Assembly (NCBI GenBank): GCA_964529285.1
Contig: CAZGWK010000001.1
Coordinates: 1-64,000, forward strand
Reading direction: 5' to 3'
Source of the DNA: SURF-21 sp964529285
GTDB lineage: Bacteria; Actinomycetota; Geothermincolia; Geothermincolales; RBG-13-55-18
Length of the DNA stretch: 64,000 bases
This document shows positions 8,559 to 17,120 of this stretch, piece after piece. The notes under the pieces are model-generated. The model saw only the letters and a program-made list of their open reading frames with translations. It did no database searches and was not told the origin of the DNA. Position 1 is the first letter of the stretch; each line of letters starts with the position of its first letter. The position numbers and the translations under genes are program-made.

Positions 8559-9027
8559 ATCGCCCCCCAAGGGCTGGATTAGTGTTATGGATACCGAAAG
8601 ATGCGAGTCATTCTTCGATATTCGGTAAGACTATTTTTATTACATCTGCCGTGGCACTTTCAAGAGTAAACGCGTAAATTGTCATGACTTTTTTCTGCCG
8701 GAGTGATTTTTGCCGCCGCGAAGCTGTGGGTGAAGGCTATAACAAGCACGTGCGTTGTGTGAGGCGGGCACGTGAGATATGGACGCGTATTCAAAGGTAT
8801 GCAGGGGACAGCCGCCGAAGACTATGTTAACCAGCGGGGAATCACCGGCAGCTTATTCTAAGGGGTCATGCGGGCGGGTTTTGTATGAAAAAGCAACGCA
8901 ACGGCAGTCAGGATCTGGGAGGTGGTGCGCTATCGGACGCATATACAAGGGCATGGGTATTGGTTATAATGTTGCAAACAGCCTGGGGGAGAGTCCTTCA
9001 GGTTTGGTAAGAAATGGGAGAAAAGCA
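8559..9027. other. Intergenic region between divergent MerR and DUF1015 genes
   Basis: This 469-base stretch holds no gene I can support. An open frame runs into the DUF1015 gene from 8779, but its first 83 codons have no family similarity and lie upstream of the good start at 9028. A promoter-like pair is visible near 8942-8970. The A/T-rich patch 8625-8700 next to the MerR gene probably holds that gene's promoter, but I see no clear operator palindrome. Confidence 0.6.
8942..8970 (+). promoter_or_regulatory. Putative sigma-70-type promoter for the DUF1015 gene
   Basis: A perfect -10 TATAAT (8965-8970) lies 17 bases downstream of TATACA (8942-8947), which differs from TTGACA at two positions. 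A transcript from about 8977 would have a roughly 50-base leader before the GTG start at 9028. No transcription data support it. Confidence 0.5.
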
Positions 9028-10329
9028 GTGGCGGACATAAGGGCCTTTCGAGGCACTTTTTATAATCCGCAGGTTGTAAAAGATCTGTCCGAAACGATAG
9101 CGCCCCCTTACGATATCATCGACGATAAGCGCAAGCAGGAGCTGTTGGAGCGCTCGCCCTACAACATCGTACGGCTGATACTCCCGCAGCAGGGAAGCAA
9201 CCGCGAATTCTGGAACAATTCGGCGACTCTTTTCCGGGCATGGAAGATGGGCGATGTCCTTTCCCTGGACACCGCGCGCTGCCTGTACGTATACAGGCAG
9301 ACCTTCGACATCCCGGAGGGGGGCAGGATGAGCAGGACCGGAATAATGGCCTTGCTGCGCTGCAGGGATTTCGGCAGTGGCGAGATACTCCCACACGAGA
9401 AGACTTTCCCCCGTACCCGCGCCGAGAGGTTTAACCTCTTGCGCTCGTGCCGCGCCAACTTCAGCCAGATATTCACGGTGTTCCGGGACGATGGCGAGGA
9501 GGCCCTGGAAATCATCGAAGAAGCCGCCTCGGCTCCGGCGCACATCGCATTCCGAGACGACGAGGGGATCGGCCACGAGGTATGGCGCATGGAGGAAGGG
9601 GAGCAGGTCGATATGCTGGCGGATATACTGTCCGCCCGCAAGCTGATCATCGCGGACGGGCATCATCGCTACGAGACGGCCCTCGCATATGGCAAGGAGG
9701 AATCTTCCGCAGCTCCGGCCGGGGATGCCAGCGCTTACGTATCGACGGTGCTCTTCCGTTCGCAAGACCGGGGGCTGGCCGTACTTCCCGTCCACAGGCT
9801 GCTGCGCAGGATGAAACAGCCGGTGGAGGAAGTACGCAGGAAGATGGAGAGGCATTTCACCATCGAGACGATACAGGACGACATCTCGCTGCGCAGGGGG
9901 ATGTTCAAGGACCGGCTCGAATCCGCTGGGCGCACCGCGTTCGTTATGATCACCCGTCAGGGGGCAGACCTTCTCGTCTTGCGTGAGGGCGTGGACCTGG
10001 GCGGTATCCTCATGGGACCGGAGAGCGCCAGGTGGAAAGGCCTGGACATCTCCGTACTCCATTCCCTGGTGATCGGCGAAGCGCTTAACATGGACGCCAA
10101 TGCCGCCGCCGAAAGCGGCGAGCTGTTCTTTACTCCGTGGGAGAGCACCGTCATGTCGGCGCTGCAGGAGGGGACGGCGGAGGCTGCTTTCCTGGTGCGC
10201 GCCACCAGCATGGATGATATCTGGGATATAGCGATGGACGGAGAACGTATGCCCCACAAGAGTTCATATTTCTATCCCAAGCTCCCCTCGGGACTGGCCA
10301 TATTCGACCACGAGAACGCATTACTGTAG
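9028..10329 (+). CDS. DUF1015 family protein
   Basis: The 433-residue protein begins with the family signature ADIRAFRGTFYNP and continues with IAPPYDIID and SPYNIVRLILP. A central motif ADGHHRYETAL (about residues 210-220) resembles the DGHHR signature of ParB/sulfiredoxin-fold enzymes such as the serine kinases SbnI and SerK, so a phosphotransfer role is possible but unproven. The start GTG 9028 is chosen because the family N-terminus begins there and GGGAG precedes it. Homologues are widespread in anaerobic bacteria and archaea. It is cytoplasmic, with no signal or membrane segment, and monocistronic. Confidence 0.85.
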   Translation: MADIRAFRGTFYNPQVVKDLSETIAPPYDIIDDKRKQELLERSPYNIVRLILPQQGSNREFWNNSATLFRAWKMGDVLSLDTARCLYVYRQTFDIPEGGRMSRTGIMALLRCRDFGSGEILPHEKTFPRTRAERFNLLRSCRANFSQIFTVFRDDGEEALEIIEEAASAPAHIAFRDDEGIGHEVWRMEEGEQVDMLADILSARKLIIADGHHRYETALAYGKEESSAAPAGDASAYVSTVLFRSQDRGLAVLPVHRLLRRMKQPVEEVRRKMERHFTIETIQDDISLRRGMFKDRLESAGRTAFVMITRQGADLLVLREGVDLGGILMGPESARWKGLDISVLHSLVIGEALNMDANAAAESGELFFTPWESTVMSALQEGTAEAAFLVRATSMDDIWDIAMDGERMPHKSSYFYPKLPSGLAIFDHENALL

Positions 10330-10393
10330 GCGCGGCCGTGGGCGCGGGGACCAAGGCGGTAAGCCGGCTATTCCACTCCACCTAGTATTAACT

Positions 10394-10399
10394 TATACT
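10394..10399 (+). promoter_or_regulatory. Possible -10 element giving a leaderless mRNA
   Basis: TATACT lies exactly seven bases before the ATG at 10406, and no Shine-Dalgarno is present before that ATG. A transcript started from this -10 would begin at or next to the start codon. The -35 region (about 10370-10376) is poor, which is common for activator-dependent promoters. The surrounding TTAACTTATACTTAAC contains two TTAAC copies that could be part of an operator. Confidence 0.35.
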
Positions 10400-10405
10400 T
10401 AACAT

Positions 10406-11335
10406 ATGTCTGGCAAGGCGAAGGCGGTAAGAAAGAAGAGCAAAGAGCGAAACGATCTGGATTCCCTCCTGAAGGTATCGCAGGTATCTCGGGCAACGGG
10501 TGTTTCCACTTCGGCCATCAATTACTACGTGCGCATCGGCTTGCTCCCGCCTCCCCTCAAAACCCATAAAAACATGGCATATTACGACCCTTCCTATATA
10601 CAGATGATCAACTACATAAGGCGGCTGCAGCTCCAGAAGCACCTTCCGCTGGACAGGATCAAGCAGATAATGGCAAAGAAGATCAAGATATGGAGGGAGA
10701 TGGGCTACAGCCAGCCGAGTATGTTGGAGGATATCTTCGTCGGAGAGATGTCGGAAGAGGTGGCCGCTCTGGACGCAAGGGGGCGCATCATGAGGGCGGG
10801 AGCGCGCCTTTTTTCCAGCAAGGGATACTATGCGACCAGCGAGAAGGACCTGACGAAGCTTGCCGAGGTGTCCATGGGCGAGTTCCACGATTATTTCTCC
10901 GGCAAGGAGGACCTACTGTTGGACCTGGCCGAAGAGGGGGTGCGTGCCTTCAGGACGAGGGTCTCTCGAGAGATAGCCTATATTCCGGATATGCTGGAGA
11001 GGATACGTATCGCTATCCCGGTGGCTTTTCAGGTAATAGTCGAGAACCGGGAGATATATACCCTCTACCTGGAGGAGTCGGTGCTCTCGGACGCCAGCTA
11101 TGAGAGGAAACTGGCGCAGATCATCGCCACGATAACCAAAGATCTCAAAGTAACGATCACCCGCGGCGTCAAGGACGGTTCCATCAGGAAGCTGCATCCG
11201 GATATCGCGGCCTATGCCATTATCGGACAGCTGGTACGGCTGGCCAACTACTGGAATGAAGACCCGCTCAAACACAACATGGAGGAGATCACCAGGGAAG
11301 CCGTCGAGTTCGTCACGCGCGCCCTCAAGCCCTGA
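10406..11335 (+). CDS. Fusion regulator: MerR-type plus TetR-type DNA-binding domains
   Basis: The 309-residue protein has two DNA-binding modules. Residues about 20-105 are MerR-like (LLKVSQVSRATGVSTSAINY, then YVRIGLLPPP and a helical pair). Residues about 122-180 are TetR/AcrR-like (RIMRAGARLFSSKGYYATSE, then MGEFHDYFSGKEDLLLDLAE). The rest (180-309) is a helical ligand-binding/dimer domain like TetR C-domains. The N-terminus is strongly basic (KAKAVRKKSKERN). It lacks a Shine-Dalgarno. Its 3' end overlaps the convergent ATC-hydrolase-like gene by 11 bases. The target and ligand are unknown; the redox operon starting at 11980 is a candidate. Confidence 0.88.
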   Translation: MSGKAKAVRKKSKERNDLDSLLKVSQVSRATGVSTSAINYYVRIGLLPPPLKTHKNMAYYDPSYIQMINYIRRLQLQKHLPLDRIKQIMAKKIKIWREMGYSQPSMLEDIFVGEMSEEVAALDARGRIMRAGARLFSSKGYYATSEKDLTKLAEVSMGEFHDYFSGKEDLLLDLAEEGVRAFRTRVSREIAYIPDMLERIRIAIPVAFQVIVENREIYTLYLEESVLSDASYERKLAQIIATITKDLKVTITRGVKDGSIRKLHPDIAAYAIIGQLVRLANYWNEDPLKHNMEEITREAVEFVTRALKP

Positions 11336-11825
11336 TCCCCTTGCGGATGACCCATTCGCAGTAATCGTCGCCCCTGGGTAGGGCATGGGTTATCTCGAAA
11401 TCGATGCCGGGGTCGACAAATTCCAACCAGTGCCTGAAGATGACGTTGTCGATGTACTCGCATGGCACATGGGATTCCCTCCCGGAACGGTTCAGGTTTT
11501 CCCACCAGGAACAGCGGTTTATGCGGAAGATGACCTCGTCTTCCCGGACCTCGCCCTCGCACTGCGTACCGTCGAGGTGGCAGACCGTCTCCAGCAGGTA
11601 GTTTATGGTCGAGAGATCAAGGGGGTTTTCGGGATCGATGGTGAGGCCGAGCATGCGGGCCATCCTCTTCAGGAGCACCTTGCCGTAATCCTTCCATACC
11701 TCGAGGTCGAGCTCCAATGCGGTATCGAAGCCGTATTTCTTTTCCACCGCCATGAACCAGAGTCCGTCGATGGCCGTGAGTGCGCCCAGGCGCAGCTCCT
11801 GCATCTGCTCAGGCGTGATATGCAA
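11325..11825 (-). CDS. ATC-hydrolase-like / DUF6125-type protein
   Basis: The 166-residue product starts at TTG after GAGGAGGT. It begins MHITPEQMQELRLGALTAID and contains INRCSWWENLNRSG and EYIDNVIFRHWLEFVDPG. The CxWW segment and overall layout recall the L-2-amino-thiazoline-4-carboxylate hydrolase-like families (including DUF6125), which are common in anaerobes. I recognise this by pattern only, so the function is open. The gene converges on the MerR-TetR gene and overlaps its last 11 bases, and is divergent from the redox operon at 11980. Confidence 0.5.
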   Translation of the reverse strand: MHITPEQMQELRLGALTAIDGLWFMAVEKKYGFDTALELDLEVWKDYGKVLLKRMARMLGLTIDPENPLDLSTINYLLETVCHLDGTQCEGEVREDEVIFRINRCSWWENLNRSGRESHVPCEYIDNVIFRHWLEFVDPGIDFEITHALPRGDDYCEWVIRKGIRA

Positions 11826-11979
11826 GGCTTACCTCCTCTATTTGTGCCTCTTCCCTGGCAATACATTATATTATCCATAGGAGTTGTATGGCCACAAAGA
11901 CGCCAGGGATGACCTGCAGGCTGGTTGCCGGGCCTTATCGCAGCCGGTCGCGGGAGAGGAAGGCTAAGGTGAGACCGCT

Positions 11980-12288
11980 TTGGATCTGAGAGTGCGAAAG
12001 CATCCCGTACTGGGAGAGATGGCAAAGGGAGACCTGGTGACCATATATGTCGACGGGCGCCCGCTTTCCGCCCGCGAGGGGGAGCCGGTAGCGGCGGCCC
12101 TGTATGCCAACGGCATCAAGGTAACCCGTTTCTCCTCCATTTCGGGCGAGCCGCGCGGCCCGTTCTGCATGATCGGCCGCTGTACTGAATGCGCGATGAC
12201 CGTAGACGGCGTGCCCAACGTCCGTACCTGCCTGACCCCCGTCCGCGAAGGTATGAAGGTTGAAACGCCCGGGAGGTCCGGATCATGA
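11980..12288 (+). CDS. (2Fe-2S)-binding subunit of a flavin dehydrogenase (HcnA/PdhF-like)
   Basis: The 102-residue protein has a plant-type ferredoxin fold: VTIYVDGRPLSAREGEPVAA, then Cys-x4-Cys-x2-Cys (CMIGRCTEC) and a last Cys in VRTCLTPV. This is the small electron-carrier subunit found with HcnB/HcnC cyanide synthases, opine oxidases and archaeal dye-linked L-proline dehydrogenases. The TTG start at 11980 follows AAGGTGAG, and family members begin close to this RVRKHPVL segment. Its stop overlaps the start of the FAD subunit gene by four bases, so the two are translationally coupled. It would pass electrons inside the complex. Confidence 0.85.
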   Translation: MDLRVRKHPVLGEMAKGDLVTIYVDGRPLSAREGEPVAAALYANGIKVTRFSSISGEPRGPFCMIGRCTECAMTVDGVPNVRTCLTPVREGMKVETPGRSGS

Positions 12289-13358
12289 GCCTGCCGCTCG
12301 AAAATCTGGATATGGCGGTGATAGGGGCAGGGCCAGCGGGGCTCTGCGCGGCTCAGGAAGCGGTCAGGGGCGGCGTGAAGGCCGTCATATTCGACGAGAA
12401 CGACCGCGGCGGTGGACAGCTGTTCAAACAGATACACCGTTTTTTCGGTTCGCGCCATCATGGCGCGGGAAGGCGGGGATTCGAGATAGGGGCCGAGCTG
12501 GTGGGAAAATGCCTCGATGCCGGGGTAGAGATACGCCTCTCATCCACGGTTCTCGCGTTTTTCCCCGGCGGCGAGATGATGGTTGACGGCCCGCAGGGCG
12601 TTTACCTCGCCAGACCCCGGACGGCGGTGATCGCCACGGGTGCGAGTGAAAGAAGTGTTTCTTTCCCGGGGTGGACACTCCCGGGGGTGATGGGAGCGGG
12701 GGCAGCCCAGACGCTTGTCAATGTATACAGCGTCCTTCCGGGCAAGCGGGTACTCATGGCAGGGTCCGGGAACGTCGGACTTATCGTAAGCTATCAGTTG
12801 CTGCAAGCGGGGGCCGAGGTGGTGGGGATACTGGATATCGCTGACCGGGTAGGGGGTTACGAGGTCCATTACGACCGTGTGAGGCGAGAAGGGATACCCG
12901 TATACCTGCGACACCGTATCCTGGCCGCAGAGGGGAGCAGGGGCGTGGAAAGCGTGATCGCAGAGAGAGTGGGCGCGCAAAAGGTAAGGCAATTTCGCGC
13001 GGACGCTCTGTGCCTCGCCCTGGGCCTAACACCCCTGTCGGAGCTGGCGGCGATGCGGGGATGCAGGATGTTATATCAGGAGGAGTTGGGCGGTTTTCTG
13101 CCCTGGCACGATGAAGATATGCGTACGGGTAAGCGCGGAGTTTACGTCGCGGGCGATAGCGCGGGTGTAGAGGAGGCCTCCGTGGCTATGGAGGAGGGGA
13201 GAATGGCCGGGATCTCGGCAGCGGAGGACCTGGGGTGCTTGAACCGGAGACAGGCAGCGGCAAGAAAGGCCGCGGTGAGGAAACGCCTCGCCGGATTGCG
13301 CGGCGGACCCTACGGAGCGGACAGGCTGGCGGCCAAGAGGTGCATCTACTGCGCCTGA
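12285..13358 (+). CDS. FAD/NAD(P)-binding oxidoreductase subunit (HcnB/PdhA-like)
   Basis: The 357-residue protein has an N-terminal FAD dinucleotide fold (MAVIGAGPAGLCAAQEA, about 10-26) and the motif GGGQLFKQIHRFFG seen in HcnB/opine-oxidase alpha subunits. A second nucleotide fold is VLMAGSGNVGLIVSYQ, and a closing GVYVAGDSAGVEEASVAMEE completes the FAD site. The usual C-terminal BFD-type [2Fe-2S] domain of HcnB is absent here and appears on the next gene instead; a KRCIYC tail remains. It probably forms the NAD(H)- or acceptor-side of the four-gene complex. Start ATG overlaps the upstream stop by four bases. Confidence 0.88.
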   Translation: MSLPLENLDMAVIGAGPAGLCAAQEAVRGGVKAVIFDENDRGGGQLFKQIHRFFGSRHHGAGRRGFEIGAELVGKCLDAGVEIRLSSTVLAFFPGGEMMVDGPQGVYLARPRTAVIATGASERSVSFPGWTLPGVMGAGAAQTLVNVYSVLPGKRVLMAGSGNVGLIVSYQLLQAGAEVVGILDIADRVGGYEVHYDRVRREGIPVYLRHRILAAEGSRGVESVIAERVGAQKVRQFRADALCLALGLTPLSELAAMRGCRMLYQEELGGFLPWHDEDMRTGKRGVYVAGDSAGVEEASVAMEEGRMAGISAAEDLGCLNRRQAAARKAAVRKRLAGLRGGPYGADRLAAKRCIYCA

Positions 13359-13378
13359 GGAGGGAGAACGCCAAAGAG

Positions 13379-14137
13379 ATGGATGCATGGGAAAAAGCAT
13401 GGAATAAAGCGGTCTCGGGTGCGGTCGCGGTCGTCGATTGCAGCGAGGAGATACCGTGCAACCCGTGTGAGGAGGCCTGCCGCAGGGGGGCAATTGAGAT
13501 AGGGAAGGATATCTGCAGGCCACCCAGGTACGATCCAGAACTGTGCAACGGTTGCGGCAGGTGCGTATCCCTATGCCCCGGCATGGCGGTCTTCCTGCTC
13601 GACCGCAGCCCGGGAGAAGGCAGGGCCCACGTCACCGTTCCCTACGAGATGCCCGGCGAAATCGGGGAAACGGATGAAGCCTGGGTCATGGATAATGAGG
13701 GTAACCAACTAGGCAAGGGAAAGATAGTAAAGACGTCGAAAATGGGCAAGAAAGACCGGACTATCCTGGTCACCGTCGAAGTACCCGAGGAGTGGTCCCT
13801 AAAGGTAAGGGGAGTAAGAATCCGAGTAATGTCATTAGAAGAACCGGATGAACTGGATGGATATCGTGAAGATGAGGAATGCTACCTCTGCAGGTGCGAG
13901 GAGGTCACGGAAGCGAGCGTTAGAGAGCTGCTCAAGCAGGGTTTTAACGCCCTTAACGCCGTGAGGAGGTTCTCCCGCGCAGGCTTGGGCTATTGCCAGG
14001 GAAGGTTCTGCCAGGCGACGGTACGCGAAGAGTTTTCGGAGGCGACATCCAGGGAACCGGGGGATATAGGTACCTTCAGGGTCCGGCCCCCGGTCCGAGC
14101 GGTAAAGATCAGTCGGTTAGGGGGAGAAGATGTCTGA
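13379..14137 (+). CDS. Iron-sulfur subunit: [4Fe-4S] ferredoxin plus BFD-type [2Fe-2S] domain
   Basis: The 252-residue protein has an N-terminal dicluster ferredoxin-like region: Cys21, 27, 30 and 34, then a clean CxxCxxCxxxCP at Cys56-66. A middle beta-rich part (about 85-165) is of unknown type. The C-terminal BFD-like domain has CRCEEVTE and YCQGRFC as paired cysteine motifs. ATG 13379 is the first plausible start, though GGAGGG is rather far upstream (about 15 bases). The last eight bases overlap the next gene. In other systems the BFD domain is part of the FAD subunit; here it is fused to a ferredoxin. Confidence 0.83.
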   Translation: MDAWEKAWNKAVSGAVAVVDCSEEIPCNPCEEACRRGAIEIGKDICRPPRYDPELCNGCGRCVSLCPGMAVFLLDRSPGEGRAHVTVPYEMPGEIGETDEAWVMDNEGNQLGKGKIVKTSKMGKKDRTILVTVEVPEEWSLKVRGVRIRVMSLEEPDELDGYREDEECYLCRCEEVTEASVRELLKQGFNALNAVRRFSRAGLGYCQGRFCQATVREEFSEATSREPGDIGTFRVRPPVRAVKISRLGGEDV

Positions 14138-15302
14138 TGTTCTGAGTTCCGAGGTCGTGGTCATCGGGGGAGGAGCAATAGGAGCGGCGATAGCCTACTT
14201 CCTCTGCAAGGAAGGCGCGGAGGTAATGATCGTCGAGGAGGACGATCTGGCGACCGGCGCATCGGGTGCCTGTGACGGTTTTATCTCCCTGCAGACCAAG
14301 CAACTGGGGAGTCATCTCGATATCGCAAAGGAGAGCGCGCAGTTGTTCCCTTCACTCGCCGAGGACCTCGAAGTCGATATCGAATACAATGCGTGCGGCG
14401 GCCTCATGCTGGCCAAGACGGCGGAGCAGCTCAAGGAATTGAAAGCAAGGGCGAAGAAGGCGAAGGGCGCCGGTCTAGAGGTCGAAGTAATGAACCCGGC
14501 AGAGATGGCGGAATACCTCCCGGATGCCAGCCCGGACATCAAAGGGGCATCTTACTGTGCCGCCGATGCACAGGTGAATCCCTATAAGCTGACCCTGGGA
14601 CTGGCACAGAAGGCTCAGAAAATGGGAGCCACCATACTCAAGGGTTGCAAGGTGGAGAACATCGTCGTCACCAACAATCGCGTGCGTGAGATCAATACCA
14701 GCGCCGGAAGCATCCATTCCCGCAGGGTGGTCTGTGCGGCGGGGACCGGCTCCAACCAGATAGGCAAGATGATCATCGTGGATATCCCGGTCCTCCCACA
14801 GCGTGGTCAGATCCTGGTTACCGAAACCAGGGAGCGTATACTCGACGTCATAGTCTCAGGGGCGGAATACCTCGGTACCAAGGTGAACATCTCGGCACTG
14901 ATGCCCGTCGACGAGGAGGCCATAAAGCTGGGCCTGGGGTTCACGGCGGAGCAGACCGCAAGCGGCAATATTCTGCTGGGAAGCACGAGGGAGTTCGCGG
15001 GTTTCGACAACGACACCACGCCGGACGCTATAAACGCCATTGCCAAAAACGCCATGGATTTTATCCCATGGATAAAGGACCTCGACGTCATCCGCTCCTT
15101 CGCCGGCCTGCGCCCCTATTCGCCAGACGGGCTTCCCATTATAGGGACGGTAAAAGGAGTAAAGGGGTTCTACCTGGCCACCGGACACTCCGGAGACGGC
15201 ATGTGCCTTGCGCCCATTACCGGAAAACTGGTAAGCGAGCTCGTCCTCGACGGAGAGACGAGCATGGACATCGAGCCCTTCTCGCTGTACCGGTTCAAAT
15301 AG
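14130..15302 (+). CDS. DAO-family FAD-dependent oxidoreductase (HcnC/proline-dehydrogenase-like)
   Basis: The 390-residue D-amino-acid-oxidase-type protein has the FAD motif VVVIGGGAIGAAIAYFLCK (about 9-27), GASGACDGFIS, the substrate-side RSFAGLRPYSPDGLPIIG and a C-terminal FYLATGHSGDGMCLAPITGK. It is probably the catalytic subunit, oxidising an amine or amino acid such as proline, sarcosine, glycine or an opine. The four-gene order matches HcnABC and dye-linked L-proline dehydrogenase clusters. The start overlaps the Fe-S subunit gene by eight bases. The substrate cannot be read from sequence. Confidence 0.87.
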   Translation: MSDVLSSEVVVIGGGAIGAAIAYFLCKEGAEVMIVEEDDLATGASGACDGFISLQTKQLGSHLDIAKESAQLFPSLAEDLEVDIEYNACGGLMLAKTAEQLKELKARAKKAKGAGLEVEVMNPAEMAEYLPDASPDIKGASYCAADAQVNPYKLTLGLAQKAQKMGATILKGCKVENIVVTNNRVREINTSAGSIHSRRVVCAAGTGSNQIGKMIIVDIPVLPQRGQILVTETRERILDVIVSGAEYLGTKVNISALMPVDEEAIKLGLGFTAEQTASGNILLGSTREFAGFDNDTTPDAINAIAKNAMDFIPWIKDLDVIRSFAGLRPYSPDGLPIIGTVKGVKGFYLATGHSGDGMCLAPITGKLVSELVLDGETSMDIEPFSLYRFK

Positions 15303-15524
15303 CGGCCGCCGGGAATCGTGGTTGGAACAAGGTCGCGGGTTTTCGGCCGGCAGGCGCGAACGACACGCCCTGTTGCCGCGATACCGTACCCCGTGGGTTT
15401 CCATATAGGTAGTACGTGCGATAATCAGCTAATATTTATTATGCGGGATCATGCAGAGTTGGAAGGAATAGATGAAAGCCGCTGCGCCGGTTATCTGGCG
15501 CGGTGAGAGGAACGGGAGTCTGGA

Positions 15525-17048
15525 TTGAAGGTACTCTTCATCTACCCTGATTACAAAGTGAATATTGACCCCAGAAGCGGCCGCATGTTAGGCGTGGACG
15601 AGGGTGGCTGGTACATGGAGGGCGTAGCCAGCATATCGGCCGTGCTGAAGCAGGCGGGTCATGAAGTGAGCCTTTTTCATATGACCCGCCCGGCGAGCCG
15701 CGGCGAGTTTCAGGCCTCCCTGCGCGCCGAGGACCCGGACCTCATGGGATTTGTGACCATGACGCGCGAATACCCCCAGGTCAAGGAATATGTCCTCTGG
15801 GCCAAGGATGCCATTGACGTGCCCGTTATATCCGGGAGCTACCATCCAACCACCCTGCCCGAGGAGGTTATTGCGACGGAGGGCGTGGATATGCTGTGTC
15901 GCGGGGAGGGTGAGGAGGCCTTGCTGGAACTGGTCGGGCGTATGGACGCTGGGGAGGATTACCGTACAACGGAAAGCATCTGGGTGAAGCAAGGGGGGGA
16001 GGTCTACCATAACCCCGTACGCCCGCTCATCGAGGATATCGACGTGTTGCCGCTGCCTGACTTCGCTGTATTCGACTTCTCCAAGCTCCTGTCCACGCAT
16101 ATAAACACGGGCGTGGTAATACTCTCGCGAGGATGTCCTTACAGCTGCACATACTGCTCCAACAAGAAGATGCGCGATATCTATCCCAACAAGAACCGCT
16201 ATTCGCGTTTTCACAGCCCCGAGTACAGTATCGAGTATCTGAAAAAGCTGGTGGCAACATATCCAGGCGTGGAATACCTCAACTTCCGCGACGACATCCT
16301 GCCCTGGAAGGGTGGATGGCTCGAGGAATTCACCGCCCTCTACCGCAAGGAGATAGGGCTGCCGTTTATCTGCAATTATCGCGCCAATCTCGTGACACCC
16401 GAGATAGTGCACATGTTGCGCCAGGCAGGCTGCTACCAGATGTTCTTCGGGGTCGAGAGTGGAAACGATTTCATACGCAACGAAGTCCTGAACCGACACA
16501 TGTCGAGGGAAAAGATCGTGGAGGCTTTCGATGCCTGCCGGGGGGCAGGCATCAAGACGGTAGCATACAACATGGTGGGACTTCCCTACGAGGACAAGTC
16601 CACGGTCCTGGATACCATCAAGCTGAACGCCGATATCGGGGCCGATCACTCCTTGAGCCCGATATACTACCCTTATCCGGATACCGTTCTTTTCGAGACC
16701 GCGGTAAGGGAAGGTTGGGTCCCGGAGGTCTATGACTATCGCGAGGACCGCTATGTCGATCAACCCAGCCTGCCACGGGAGCAGCTTTATTTCGCGCGGT
16801 ACTACTTCCGCGCTTTCGTGCACATCTACAGGTTCTTGGGCAAGCTCCCTGCACCGTTTTCCTCCTGCCTGGAGAGGGCAACGGACCGGTTATTTCTCAG
16901 CGGGCACTTGCCCCACGAGGTCATGGTCGCTCTAGCCGTGCGGGCTGACAGGTTATGGAGCGACGGCAAGGAGTTCTTCCGTCGCAGATTCCCTGGCTTC
17001 TTCCTGTGGGTGAGAGATATGGTGAGAGGGGTAGAAAGGGTTGCATAA
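15525..17048 (+). CDS. B12-binding-domain radical SAM protein
   Basis: The 507-residue protein starts MKVLFIYPDYKVNIDP and has a B12-binding-like domain (about 1-145, with PVISGSYHPTTLPEEV and MLCRGEGEEALLEL). The radical-SAM barrel carries Cys204-x3-Cys208-x2-Cys211 (CPYSCTYC). A GVESGNDFIRNEVLNR motif and a C-terminal helical extension follow. The TTG start at 15525 has GGGAG upstream and matches the family N-terminus. The GxHP motif (SGSYHPT) is typical of BchE-like enzymes. The product is unknown; the family makes methyl or cyclic modifications. It is separated by 222 bases from the dehydrogenase operon. Confidence 0.88.
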   Translation: MKVLFIYPDYKVNIDPRSGRMLGVDEGGWYMEGVASISAVLKQAGHEVSLFHMTRPASRGEFQASLRAEDPDLMGFVTMTREYPQVKEYVLWAKDAIDVPVISGSYHPTTLPEEVIATEGVDMLCRGEGEEALLELVGRMDAGEDYRTTESIWVKQGGEVYHNPVRPLIEDIDVLPLPDFAVFDFSKLLSTHINTGVVILSRGCPYSCTYCSNKKMRDIYPNKNRYSRFHSPEYSIEYLKKLVATYPGVEYLNFRDDILPWKGGWLEEFTALYRKEIGLPFICNYRANLVTPEIVHMLRQAGCYQMFFGVESGNDFIRNEVLNRHMSREKIVEAFDACRGAGIKTVAYNMVGLPYEDKSTVLDTIKLNADIGADHSLSPIYYPYPDTVLFETAVREGWVPEVYDYREDRYVDQPSLPREQLYFARYYFRAFVHIYRFLGKLPAPFSSCLERATDRLFLSGHLPHEVMVALAVRADRLWSDGKEFFRRRFPGFFLWVRDMVRGVERVA

Positions 17049-17120
17049 GGAGCATAATGAGCTGCGAGCGTGCATGCGGCGCTCGCATGGCGCGCCTCCT
17101 CGGAGTGGGCGGAGGTAGCG

